DNA of 13,171 nt from an uncultured Megamonas sp. (GCA_900554895.1 USIX01000056.1:1-13171); one strand, 5' to 3'. Positions 6,461 to 13,072 are shown, counted from the first letter of the stretch. The notes: generated by a model not told the origin, from the letters alone. Numbers and translations are program-made.

Positions 6461-6467
6461 TGATTTT

Positions 6468-7625
6468 TTGCGTAAAATATATTTGGATAACGCCAGTACG
6501 ACATTTCCCAAACCGAAAGAAGTGGCGGAGGCTGTATATTGTTATATGACACAGGTAGGCAGTAATATTTCGCGCGGCGGTTATGATAGTGCCTACCGCA
6601 CAGAAGAAACGGTTTATGAAACGCGTCAAAATTTGGCTGATTTGTTTAACGCATCCGACTGCAAAAATGTTATTTTCACAAAGAATATAACGGAAAGTTT
6701 AAATATTATTCTGAAAGGATTTTTGCAGTCTGGTGACCATGTACTTGTATCCTCGATGGAGCATAATGCTGTAATGCGTCCGCTTGTTCAGCTTCAGATG
6801 CAAAATATTTCTTTTACGCGCGTATTGTGCGGTTTTGACGGAACACTTGATACTGCCGATTTGGAAAAATATTTGCAGCCAAATACCAGACTGGTCGTCA
6901 TGACACATGCCAGCAATGTCTGCGGAACGGTTCTGCCGATTGAGAAAGTGGGGCGTTTTTGCAGAAGGCATAATCTAAAATTCGTAGTGGATACGGCACA
7001 GACGGCAGGTGTATGGCAAATCGATATGCAGAAAATGAATATTGATGCTCTTGCTTTTACAGGTCATAAAGGATTGTTAGGTCCGCAGGGTATCGGCGGC
7101 TTTATCCTGCATGAAGATATGATAGAAAAAATCGAGCCGTTGATTTCCGGCGGTACGGGCAGTATCAGTCATACGGAGGAAATACCGCATTTTATGCCGG
7201 ACAGATTTGAAGCCGGTACGATGAACCTGCCGGGAATTATAGGACTCAATGCCGGATTGAAATGGCTGAAGCAAACGACCTGTACCAGTATCAGACAACA
7301 TGAATTGATGCTGACACAGTATTTTCTGGACGGCATAGCATCTATCAATAATGAAAACATTTTCGTTGCGGGAAGGCAGGATATTTCTCAGCGTACAGGT
7401 GTCGTTTCACTGCAGATAAAAAACAGGGAAATGGCGCAGACTGCCTATGAATTGGACGATAAGTTTGGTATTATGACGCGTGTCGGTCTGCATTGCGCGC
7501 CGTCGGCGCATAAAACGCTCGGTACATATCCGAAAGGCACAGTACGTTTTTCGTTCGGCTGGTGGAATACGAAAGAAGACGTTGAGGCGGCAGTAAACGC
7601 ATTGGAATTTTTGACAGGGAAATAA
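6468..7625 (+). CDS. Class V PLP enzyme, cysteine desulfurase / selenocysteine lyase-like
   Basis: A 385-residue fold-type I PLP enzyme of the NifS/SufS-like class V family. It opens with the typical IYLDNASTTFPKP. H99 in SSMEHNA stacks on PLP, D175 in VVDTAQ holds the pyridine nitrogen, and K201 in FTGHKGLLGPQG is the Schiff-base lysine. RFEAGTMNLPGI matches the usual substrate-binding region. C343 in RVGLHCAPSAHKTLGT is the catalytic cysteine in a short loop. These features fit the 'cysteine desulfurase family protein' subgroup often found beside selenium genes. It could release selenium from selenocysteine, or sulfur from cysteine, for the TusA-like carrier or SelD; the sequence cannot choose between them. 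It starts at TTG 6468 with AGGAAG upstream, is transcribed divergently from yedE, and lies three bases before lysR. Confidence 0.9.
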   Translation: MRKIYLDNASTTFPKPKEVAEAVYCYMTQVGSNISRGGYDSAYRTEETVYETRQNLADLFNASDCKNVIFTKNITESLNIILKGFLQSGDHVLVSSMEHNAVMRPLVQLQMQNISFTRVLCGFDGTLDTADLEKYLQPNTRLVVMTHASNVCGTVLPIEKVGRFCRRHNLKFVVDTAQTAGVWQIDMQKMNIDALAFTGHKGLLGPQGIGGFILHEDMIEKIEPLISGGTGSISHTEEIPHFMPDRFEAGTMNLPGIIGLNAGLKWLKQTTCTSIRQHELMLTQYFLDGIASINNENIFVAGRQDISQRTGVVSLQIKNREMAQTAYELDDKFGIMTRVGLHCAPSAHKTLGTYPKGTVRFSFGWWNTKEDVEAAVNALEFLTGK

Positions 7626-7628
7626 TAT

Positions 7629-8543
7629 ATGGAGCTTAGACAATTACAATCATTAATGGCTGTCGTAGAATATAAAAGTTTTTCCAAAGCGGCGGAGAAA
7701 CTGTATATATCCCAGCCGACAATCAGTACGCATATCCGTTTATTGGAGGAGGAATTTAATTCCCGTCTGATTATACGTACAACCAAAAGTGTTGAAATAA
7801 CGCCGCACGGAAGACAATTATATGAGTGTGCCCGCCAGATGTTTGCATTAAAGGATAATTTAATCAAACGCTGGGCGCAGGAAAATCAGAAAATTATCCG
7901 GCTGGGTGCCTCAACGATACCGGCTGATTACATTCTGCCGGAAATACTGCCGGAATTTCGCTGTCACAGACCGGATATAAAATTTCATATTCATCAAAAT
8001 GACAGTGAAAATATCATTGATGGTTTATTAAATGGTAATTTCTCACTCGGCATGGTCGGCATGAAACAACAGGAGAACGTTATTTCATTTCAGCCGTTTT
8101 ATACAGATGAAATGGTAATGATAACACCGCGCAGGGAACGGTTTTTCCGATTACAGGAGAATTTTATTTTAAAGGATATTATTTTTAAAGAACAGGTCAT
8201 TTTACGTGAACAGGGCAGCGGCAGTAAAAAATCCATAGAGAAGTATTTTGATAAAATGAATATAGATGAACGTAAATTACAGATAATTGCCCGTCTAAAT
8301 GACCAGGAATCGATAAAAAAACTGGTGGCAGGCGGACTGGGGATTTCATTTATTTCAGCCAAAGCTATTGAAAACGGTGAAAAGAAAAAATTTATGGTAT
8401 TCAAACTGCCGCATTATTCTACACGGCGTAATTTGTATTTTGCTTATCGTAAGGATTATATTTTGCAGGAACATATCAGACAGTTTATGGATTTCGTGCA
8501 GAATTTCTATAAAGATAATATCTGCCAAAATTATTGCCAATAA
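7629..8543 (+). CDS. LysR family regulator, selenium metabolism-associated type
   Basis: A 304-residue LysR-type regulator. The N-terminal winged helix-turn-helix covers about residues 1-60 (SFSKAAEKLYISQPTISTHI, then RLLEEEFNSRLIIRTTK), followed by a linker helix and an effector domain from about residue 90. The start of the effector domain (IRLGASTIPADYILPEILPE) and the stretches NDSENIIDGLLNGNFSLGMVG, REQGSGSKKSIE and VAGGLGISFIS closely match the LysR proteins that NCBI-style annotation labels selenium metabolism-associated. It follows the class V enzyme by three bases and is probably co-transcribed. The likely target is the divergent yedE/class V promoter region. The ATG at 7629 has an AGGGA motif upstream. 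Family certain; the selenium link rests on sequence style and context. Confidence 0.92.
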   Translation: MELRQLQSLMAVVEYKSFSKAAEKLYISQPTISTHIRLLEEEFNSRLIIRTTKSVEITPHGRQLYECARQMFALKDNLIKRWAQENQKIIRLGASTIPADYILPEILPEFRCHRPDIKFHIHQNDSENIIDGLLNGNFSLGMVGMKQQENVISFQPFYTDEMVMITPRRERFFRLQENFILKDIIFKEQVILREQGSGSKKSIEKYFDKMNIDERKLQIIARLNDQESIKKLVAGGLGISFISAKAIENGEKKKFMVFKLPHYSTRRNLYFAYRKDYILQEHIRQFMDFVQNFYKDNICQNYCQ

Positions 8544-8563
8544 AGGATTTATTGTGCTATACT
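8534..8563 (+). promoter_or_regulatory. Promoter of yebC
   Basis: -35 TTGCCA (8534-8539), 18-bp spacer, -10 TATACT (8558-8563) with extended TGC. The -35 overlaps the end of lysR. The leader is about 58 nt and includes a weak 7-bp stem (ACTTTAT/ATAAAGT, 8573-8579 with 8588-8594) followed by five more T's, possibly an attenuator or incidental. Confidence 0.65.
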
Positions 8564-8627
8564 CATTTTATGACTTTATATAAGTACATAAAGTTTTTAG
8601 ATTAATAATTAAGGAGTGCATTTATAG

Positions 8628-9359
8628 ATGTCAGGACATTCTAAATGGGCCAATATTAAAAGAAAAAAAGGCGCAAATGATGCTATCCGCGCCAAAATGA
8701 CCACTAAAATTGGCCGTGAAATTACTGTAGCAGTACGTATGGGCGGTGCTGACCCTACAGGTAATATGCGTCTTAAATTAGCTTTAAGCAAAGCTAAATC
8801 AAATAATATTCCAAAAGATAATATCAACCGTGCCATTCAAAAAGGACTCGGCGCTTCTGACGGCAGCAATTACGAAGAACTCGTATACGAAGGTTACGGA
8901 CCTGCCGGCAGTGCCGTTATGCTCGATATTATGACGGATAACCGTAATCGTACGGCAGCAGATATTCGCCATTTATTTTCCAAGTACGGCGGAAATCTCG
9001 GCGAAACGGGTTGCGTTGGCTGGATGTTCCATAAAAAAGCTGTTTTCGTAGTTGATAAGGAAACTTTCGATGACGAAGAAAGTTTAATGATGATTGCTCT
9101 TGATGCCGGTGCGGAAGATTTCAAGGCAAATGACGATTCTTTTGAAATCACAGCAGCTCCGGAAGATTTCGATGCAATTGCTCAGGCACTGGAAGATAAT
9201 AAAATCGAAACGGTTGAATCTGAAATCACCATGATACCTGATACTACCGTTAAACTGGAAGGCAAAGATGCTGAAAAAATGCAGACATTAATGGATATGC
9301 TGGAAGAACATGATGATGTTCAGAATGTATATTCCAATTATGAAATTGATGAAGAATAA
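8628..9359 (+). CDS. yebC: YebC/PmpR family (TACO1) translation/regulatory protein
   Basis: A 243-residue protein of the conserved YebC/TACO1 family. The near-invariant N terminus MSGHSKWANIKRKKGANDA is present, followed by GGADPTGN, the ALSKAKSNNIPKDNINRAIQ helix, YEGYGPAGSAVML, TDNRNRTAADIRHLFSKYGG and CVGWMF, then the acidic C-terminal domain. Family members have been described as DNA-binding regulators and, more recently, as ribosome-associated factors that help translate difficult sequences. The sequence itself supports only family membership. In many bacteria yebC lies next to ruvCAB. Here a nitroreductase gene with its own terminator lies between. AAGGAG is 11 bases before the ATG, slightly long. 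The gene is cytosolic and ends in a strong hairpin. Confidence 0.96.
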   Translation: MSGHSKWANIKRKKGANDAIRAKMTTKIGREITVAVRMGGADPTGNMRLKLALSKAKSNNIPKDNINRAIQKGLGASDGSNYEELVYEGYGPAGSAVMLDIMTDNRNRTAADIRHLFSKYGGNLGETGCVGWMFHKKAVFVVDKETFDDEESLMMIALDAGAEDFKANDDSFEITAAPEDFDAIAQALEDNKIETVESEITMIPDTTVKLEGKDAEKMQTLMDMLEEHDDVQNVYSNYEIDEE

Positions 9360-9368
9360 TATATTTAA

Positions 9369-9398
9369 AATAAAGCGCAGTTTTTACTGCGCTTTATT
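9369..9398 (+). terminator. Hairpin terminator after yebC
   Basis: The perfect 13-bp stem AATAAAGCGCAGT/ACTGCGCTTTATT (9369-9381 with 9386-9398) has a TTTT loop, ten bases after the yebC stop. There is no T-run beyond the stem, so termination may be incomplete and read into the next gene, whose ribosome binding sites follow immediately. Confidence 0.75.
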
Positions 9399-9408
9399 GA
9401 GGTGAAAA

Positions 9409-9415
9409 AGAGGTG
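9409..9415 (+). promoter_or_regulatory. Ribosome binding site favouring the ATG at 9422
   Basis: AGAGGTG with a spacing of six bases to ATG 9422. A second GAGGTG at 9399-9404 is eight bases before the in-frame GTG at 9413, so initiation at both codons is conceivable. Confidence 0.5.
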
Positions 9416-9421
9416 AAAAAA

Positions 9422-10024
9422 ATGAAAGAAGATTTTTTTCAGGCAATGGCTAAGCGGCGCAGTATTTATCATCTTGGTGATGATATTGCTTTGTCAAAGG
9501 AGCAGATTGCAGAAATTATTACTGAATGTGTAAAAAATACGCCGAGTGCTTTTAATATGCCGACGACAAATGTAATAGTGGCGTTTGGCGAAAAACACCA
9601 GCAAATCTGGCAAAATGTCAAAGCTGTGTTAAAAGAGCATCTAGTCAAGAAAGAAGATGTTTTTGCAGCTGCACAGGTGAAAATCGACAGATTTGCTTCA
9701 GGCATCGGTACGATTTTATACTACGAGGACCAGGAAGTGGTGAAAGAACTGAAAGAAACATACGCAATGTATGCGGAAAATTTCTCCATCTGGTCAATGC
9801 AGGCAAACGGTATGGTACAATTTGCTATCTGGAGTGCATTGGCTGATAATAATATCGGTGCCAATCTGCAGCATTATAATCCGCTCATCGATGAAAAAAT
9901 GAAAGAGATGTTCGATGTGCCGGATACATGGAAACTTGTAGCGCAAATGCCGTTCGGCTCAATCGTGCAGCAACCAGATGAAAAATATTTTGAAGCTTTG
10001 GATAATCGTATAAAAATTTATTAA
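9422..10024 (+). CDS. Nitroreductase family protein, Frm2/Hbn1-like
   Basis: A 200-residue FMN-dependent oxidoreductase of the nitroreductase fold. It matches the Frm2/Hbn1-like subgroup: KRRSIYHLGDDIALS at about 11-25, VKNTPSAFNMPTTNVIVAFG at 37-56, FASGIGTILYYEDQEVV at 91-107, YAENFSIWSMQANGMVQFAIW at 117-137, LQHYNPLIDEK at 149-159 and KLVAQMPFGS at 171-180. In this fold residues near KRRS, PSAFN and the QHYNP/FG segments surround FMN. The physiological substrate is unknown; relatives act on nitro compounds or in lipid and redox stress responses. The ATG at 9422 has AGAGGTG six bases upstream. An in-frame GTG at 9413, also with a GAGGTG motif, is a possible alternative. Hairpins bound the gene on both sides, so it looks like an independent unit between yebC and ruvC. 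Confidence 0.92.
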   Translation: MKEDFFQAMAKRRSIYHLGDDIALSKEQIAEIITECVKNTPSAFNMPTTNVIVAFGEKHQQIWQNVKAVLKEHLVKKEDVFAAAQVKIDRFASGIGTILYYEDQEVVKELKETYAMYAENFSIWSMQANGMVQFAIWSALADNNIGANLQHYNPLIDEKMKEMFDVPDTWKLVAQMPFGSIVQQPDEKYFEALDNRIKIY

Positions 10025-10029
10025 ACGGC

Positions 10030-10063
10030 AAAAGACAGTTATAAAGTACAATAACTGTCTTTT
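10030..10063 (+). terminator. Terminator after the nitroreductase gene
   Basis: The perfect 13-bp stem AAAAGACAGTTAT/ATAACTGTCTTTT (10030-10042 with 10051-10063) has an 8-nt loop; the T-rich stretch TTTTCG then ATTTTTT follows. It lies five bases after the stop codon. Confidence 0.88.
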
Positions 10064-10083
10064 CGTATTTTTTATGCTATAAT
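10055..10083 (+). promoter_or_regulatory. Probable promoter of ruvC-ruvA-trkA-spoU
   Basis: Consensus -10 TATAAT (10078-10083) with extended TGC before it. The -35 is weak (CTGTCT at 10055-10060, 17-bp spacer) and overlaps the 3' arm of the nitroreductase terminator. The leader to the ruvC ATG is about 28 nt with AAAGGAGA as ribosome binding site. Confidence 0.6.
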
Positions 10084-10117
10084 GTACATATTATTTTAAA
10101 GATAAAAGGAGATATTA

Positions 10118-10612
10118 ATGCTTGCTTTAGGAATTGACCCGGGAACGGCTATCTGCGGGTACGGTCTTGTGGATATGCAGGGCAGCCGTCTGAAAGCCGT
10201 ATCATACGGGGCGATACTTACTAATCCGAAAATGCGGCCGCAGGACAGACTGCTTAAAATTCATACGGAACTTACGGAGATTATTCGAAAATACAAGCCG
10301 GATGTAATGGGAGTGGAGCAGCTTTTTTTCAACCGCAATGTGACGACGGCTATTCCGGTCGGGCAGGCGCGCGGCATTGTACTTTTAACGGCGGCGCAGA
10401 ATGGAATTGAGCTGGTGGAACGTACGCCGCTTCAGATAAAACAGTCCGTAGTCGGTTACGGCAGAGCTTCCAAGGAGCAGATTATCTATATGGTGACGAA
10501 AATACTGCATCTGCCTGAACCGCCGAAACCGGACGATGTCGCCGATGCGCTTGCTGTTGCCATCTGTACTACGCATTGTATGAACAGTTTAACATGGCGC
10601 AATAAATTATGA
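10118..10612 (+). CDS. ruvC: Crossover junction endodeoxyribonuclease RuvC
   Basis: RuvC is the dimeric nuclease that cuts Holliday junctions brought by RuvAB. At 164 residues it has normal length. All four acidic catalytic residues are visible: D7 in ALGIDPGTAICGYG, E67 in GVEQLFFNRN, and D140 and D143 in PKPDDVADALAVAIC. The RNA-H-like fold segments PVGQARGIVLL and TPLQIKQSVVGYGRASKEQI are also typical. The start has AAAGGAG upstream. ruvA follows after 18 bp and is clearly co-transcribed. The identification is secure. Confidence 0.97.
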   Translation: MLALGIDPGTAICGYGLVDMQGSRLKAVSYGAILTNPKMRPQDRLLKIHTELTEIIRKYKPDVMGVEQLFFNRNVTTAIPVGQARGIVLLTAAQNGIELVERTPLQIKQSVVGYGRASKEQIIYMVTKILHLPEPPKPDDVADALAVAICTTHCMNSLTWRNKL

Positions 10613-10630
10613 TATTAAGGAAGAAATATA

Positions 10631-11242
10631 ATGATAGGATATTTACATGGTAAAATCACTTTTTTATCCGTGGATTTTTGCTTTGTTGACGTAAACGGCG
10701 TCGGTTATCGTGTTTTCATTACTGCACCTGCCCGCAGTCAATTAAGTCTGAATCAGGAAGTAAAACTGTATACGTATCTTAGTGTACGTGAAGATGCTAT
10801 GCTTTTATACGGATTTCTCAATCAGACGGAATACAGTGTATTCTGCAAACTGATTTCCGTATCGAAAATCGGGCCTAAAGCTGGAATGGGTCTGTTATCG
10901 GCACTTTCCTGCGAAAAACTAATCTGGGCAATTCAGAATAAGCAGGCGTCTTTGCTGACAAATGCTCCAGGTATCGGCAAAAAAACGGCGGAACGCATTG
11001 TTTTGGAATTAAAAGACAAACTTACCGATTTAAATATAACTGCCGCTTTACCGGATGAACCCGTTCTAATCGACATGACACCGGAGGATATTTCGACGGA
11101 TAGATTTGCTGAAGCCGGTGAAGCTTTAACGGCTCTGGGATATACAAAAGCAGAAATCAATACGGTACTGAAAAAATGCACCGGTATTTCAACAACAGAA
11201 GAAATCATTAAATTTGCATTGAAGGAATTATCATTAAAATAA
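10631..11242 (+). CDS. ruvA: Holliday junction branch migration protein RuvA
   Basis: RuvA binds the four-way junction as a tetramer and loads the RuvB motor. The 203 residues show the three domains. An OB-fold covers 1-62 (MIGYLHGKI, NGVGYRVFITAPA, YTYLSVREDAMLLYGF). Tandem helix-hairpin-helix motifs lie at 77-90 (VSKIGPKAGMGLLS) and 111-124 (NAPGIGKKTAERIV). A flexible linker then leads to domain III at about 155-200 (EAGEALTALGYTKAEI), which contacts RuvB. AAGGAAG precedes the ATG. Normally ruvB follows directly; here the next gene is a TrkA-type protein, so RuvB must be encoded elsewhere. Confidence 0.97.
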   Translation: MIGYLHGKITFLSVDFCFVDVNGVGYRVFITAPARSQLSLNQEVKLYTYLSVREDAMLLYGFLNQTEYSVFCKLISVSKIGPKAGMGLLSALSCEKLIWAIQNKQASLLTNAPGIGKKTAERIVLELKDKLTDLNITAALPDEPVLIDMTPEDISTDRFAEAGEALTALGYTKAEINTVLKKCTGISTTEEIIKFALKELSLK

Positions 11243-11246
11243 GGAG
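11241..11246 (+). promoter_or_regulatory. Ribosome binding site deciding the TTG start of trkA
   Basis: AAGGAG overlaps the ruvA stop codon and is eight bases before TTG 11255. The upstream in-frame GTG at 11246 begins inside this motif and is therefore unlikely to be the start. Confidence 0.75.
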
Positions 11247-11254
11247 TGTTATTT

Positions 11255-11929
11255 TTGAAATTATCTGCGCAAAATGAACGACAATTCGCCGTTATCGGTT
11301 TGGGTAGATTTGGCAGAAATATTGCCAAAGCTCTGTATGAAATGGGATATGACGTGCTTGCTATTGATAAGGATATGGAACGCGTGCAGGAGTTCAGTCA
11401 TGAAGTAACGCACGTAGTACAGGCTGACAGCACGGATGAAGACGCACTGCGTTCTTTAGGAATTTTGAATTTTGATGTCGTTATTGTAGCTATCGGCAAG
11501 GATACGGAAGCCAATATCATGACGACGCTTCAGCTGAAGGAAATAGGCGTGCCTTATATTGTCGCCATTGCCCGTACCGTCTTACAGATAAAGGTTCTGG
11601 AAAAAATCGGTGCGAACCGTGTTGTTGCACCGGAGCGGGATATGGCGCGGCGCGTTGCTTACAACTTGGCTTCCACAAATATCATGGATTACATCGAGCT
11701 GTCGCCGAAATTCAGTATCGTTGAAATTGCAATACCGAAATTACTGCGCAATAAAACACTGCGCGAGTCGAATATCCGTGCTAAATACGGCCTTAACGTC
11801 GTAGCCATTAAACGGCATGACAATCTGATAATATCTCCGCTTCCGACAGAAGTTCTGATGGAAAACGATATTGCCATCGTTGTGGGCAGTAACGAAAGTA
11901 TCAACGGGCTGGAGGAACTGGAAAAATAA
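11255..11929 (+). CDS. trkA: TrkA/KtrA family potassium uptake regulatory subunit
   Basis: A 224-residue cytosolic RCK protein that gates Trk/Ktr potassium channels in response to nucleotides. The N-terminal RCK_N Rossmann domain shows GLGRFG at residues 15-20, the ribose-binding acid D38 at the end of strand two (VLAIDKD), and QADSTDEDALRSLGI, VVIVAIGKDTEAN and GANRVVAPERDMARRVA. The C-terminal RCK_C domain begins near SIVEIAIPKLLRNKTLRES and ends with NDIAIVVGSNESINGLEEL. A single RCK unit of this length fits KtrA/KtrC better than the double-length TrkA of E. coli. No membrane partner (KtrB/TrkH) is in the window, which is unusual for the family. It sits between ruvA and the SpoU gene, overlapping the next start by one base. 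Confidence 0.92.
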   Translation: MKLSAQNERQFAVIGLGRFGRNIAKALYEMGYDVLAIDKDMERVQEFSHEVTHVVQADSTDEDALRSLGILNFDVVIVAIGKDTEANIMTTLQLKEIGVPYIVAIARTVLQIKVLEKIGANRVVAPERDMARRVAYNLASTNIMDYIELSPKFSIVEIAIPKLLRNKTLRESNIRAKYGLNVVAIKRHDNLIISPLPTEVLMENDIAIVVGSNESINGLEELEK

Positions 11930-12735
11930 TGGAACATATAAACAGTTTGGCCAATCCGAAGATAAAACTGGCAGTCAGTCTGCAACAGAAAAAATACAGA
12001 GATAAATACAATCTGTTTTTGCTGGAAGGACTGCGAAATGCTGAAACGGCTGTAAATGCCGGTGCAAAAATCGATATGTGCTTTTGCACGCCGGAAATCA
12101 TACAGAACAAGCGAGCACAAAAACTTTTAGCTAATATAACCTGTTCTGTTTATGAAATACCAGAGAATATTTTTAGCAGGATAAGTGATACAAAATCTCC
12201 GCAGGGCTTAATGCTTGTCGTGCATAAGAATGAACGTTCTTTAGATGAATGGACAATAACGCCTGGAGGCTGTTTGCTGATTTTGGACCGATTGCAGGAC
12301 CCGGGCAATATCGGAACGCTTATTCGTACGGCCGATGCTCTGGGAGCGGCCGGTATTATCTGTCTGAACGGGACAGCTGATGTCTTTTCACCGAAAGTCG
12401 TACGTTCCGCTATGGGCTCACTGTTCAGTTTGCCGTTCGCCGTAAAAGTTACCGAAGACGATTTACAGGTTTTTTGTCGGAAGTACGATTTGAAATTGTA
12501 TGCCGCTGCACTTGACCGGCAGGCTCAAATTGTATGGAATACGGATTTCAGCCGCAGCTGCGGTATTATTTTGGGCAACGAGGCCAACGGTGTTTCTGAG
12601 CGGTTGTTAAATTTTTCAGCTGCTAAAATATATATTCCGATGCTGGGCAGTGCCGAGTCGCTTAACGTGGCAACCGCCGGAGCGATGATTATGTACGAAC
12701 GGCACAGGCAGTGCTTTGAAGTTATTTCATTATAA
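11929..12735 (+). CDS. SpoU/TrmH family RNA 2'-O-methyltransferase
   Basis: A 268-residue SPOUT-class methyltransferase that transfers a methyl group from S-adenosylmethionine to a ribose 2'-OH in rRNA or tRNA. An N-terminal L30e-like substrate-binding domain (about 1-100: INSLANPKIKLAVSL, FLLEGLRNAETA) precedes the SpoU domain. The three SpoU motifs are clear: DPGNIGTLIRTADALGA at 124-140 with the catalytic R133, IILGNEANGVS at 213-223, and IPMLGSAESLNVATAGAM at 236-253, where the trefoil knot binds the cofactor. The exact target nucleotide cannot be told from the sequence. In Firmicutes such a gene often precedes pheST. The ATG at 11929 overlaps the trkA stop (TAATG), so it is translationally coupled and the last gene of the ruvC operon. 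No clear terminator follows. Confidence 0.93.
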   Translation: MEHINSLANPKIKLAVSLQQKKYRDKYNLFLLEGLRNAETAVNAGAKIDMCFCTPEIIQNKRAQKLLANITCSVYEIPENIFSRISDTKSPQGLMLVVHKNERSLDEWTITPGGCLLILDRLQDPGNIGTLIRTADALGAAGIICLNGTADVFSPKVVRSAMGSLFSLPFAVKVTEDDLQVFCRKYDLKLYAAALDRQAQIVWNTDFSRSCGIILGNEANGVSERLLNFSAAKIYIPMLGSAESLNVATAGAMIMYERHRQCFEVISL

Positions 12736-12787
12736 ATTTCTATTTATTGTTCTTTTTATTGTAAAAAAATAATGAAGAAAATGCCGG

Positions 12788-12845
12788 TTCGGCACAATAT
12801 AAGATAAAAAGAATTAAATTTTTAATTTATCTTCATATTGCCGAA
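12788..12845. repeat. Imperfect long inverted repeat (possible RNA hairpin or element end)
   Basis: TTCGG, CAATAT and AAGATAAA (12788-12808, with a 2-nt bulge) pair with TTTATCTT, ATATTG and CCGAA (12826-12845, with a 1-nt bulge). This gives 19 base pairs around a 17-nt loop. It is too far (over 50 nt) from the spoU stop and lacks the T-run expected of an ordinary terminator. Confidence 0.55.
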
Positions 12846-12992
12846 AAGAAAGAGTCTTGGTTCGTGCACTGCTAAAAGATTTTTAATGGCTGAAGCTATC
12901 GTGAAAATATCCAACGCAGACAAAAATTTAGCATGGCTGGTAAAATATCGTGTCAACAACTCAATTTAAGTTCATGGAATTGGAAAGCACCG

Positions 12993-13028
12993 TTTTTCTT
13001 TTGACCTTTCAAAAGAAAAATGAACGAT
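12993..13028. repeat. Interspersed palindromic repeat, copy 2
   Basis: A perfect 12-bp inverted repeat, TTTTTCTTTTGA (12993-13004) with TCAAAAGAAAAA (13009-13020) and a CCTT centre, followed by TGAACGATA. Read on the minus strand it is TATCGTT-N2-TTTTTCTT, GAA and TCAAAAGAAAAA in the same order as the copy at 6374-6406. Palindromic shape in two intergenic regions fits a REP-like family. Confidence 0.65.
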
Positions 13029-13049
13029 AAATAATATAGTATTAATGCG

Positions 13050-13061
13050 TAACATATGTTA
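13050..13061. promoter_or_regulatory. Palindrome TAACATATGTTA, candidate Crp/Fnr-type operator
   Basis: A perfect 12-bp palindrome, one base different from TAACTTATGTTA at 3553-3564 beside the crp/fnr gene. Its centre (13055.5) is about 82 bp upstream of the start predicted from the promoter at 13102-13131, a distance at which Crp-type activators can work. Confidence 0.45.
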
Positions 13062-13072
13062 AAATAAAAATG

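Noticed and set aside
8573..8599. Terminator or attenuator between the yebC promoter and yebC
   Set aside because: The stem is only seven A/T-rich pairs; it is noted with the promoter but too weak to call separately.
12838..12969. A small protein gene of 27-43 codons
   Set aside because: No ribosome binding site before the TTG or the ATG, no recognised family, and it lies between structural repeats. It is mentioned only as part of the spacer.
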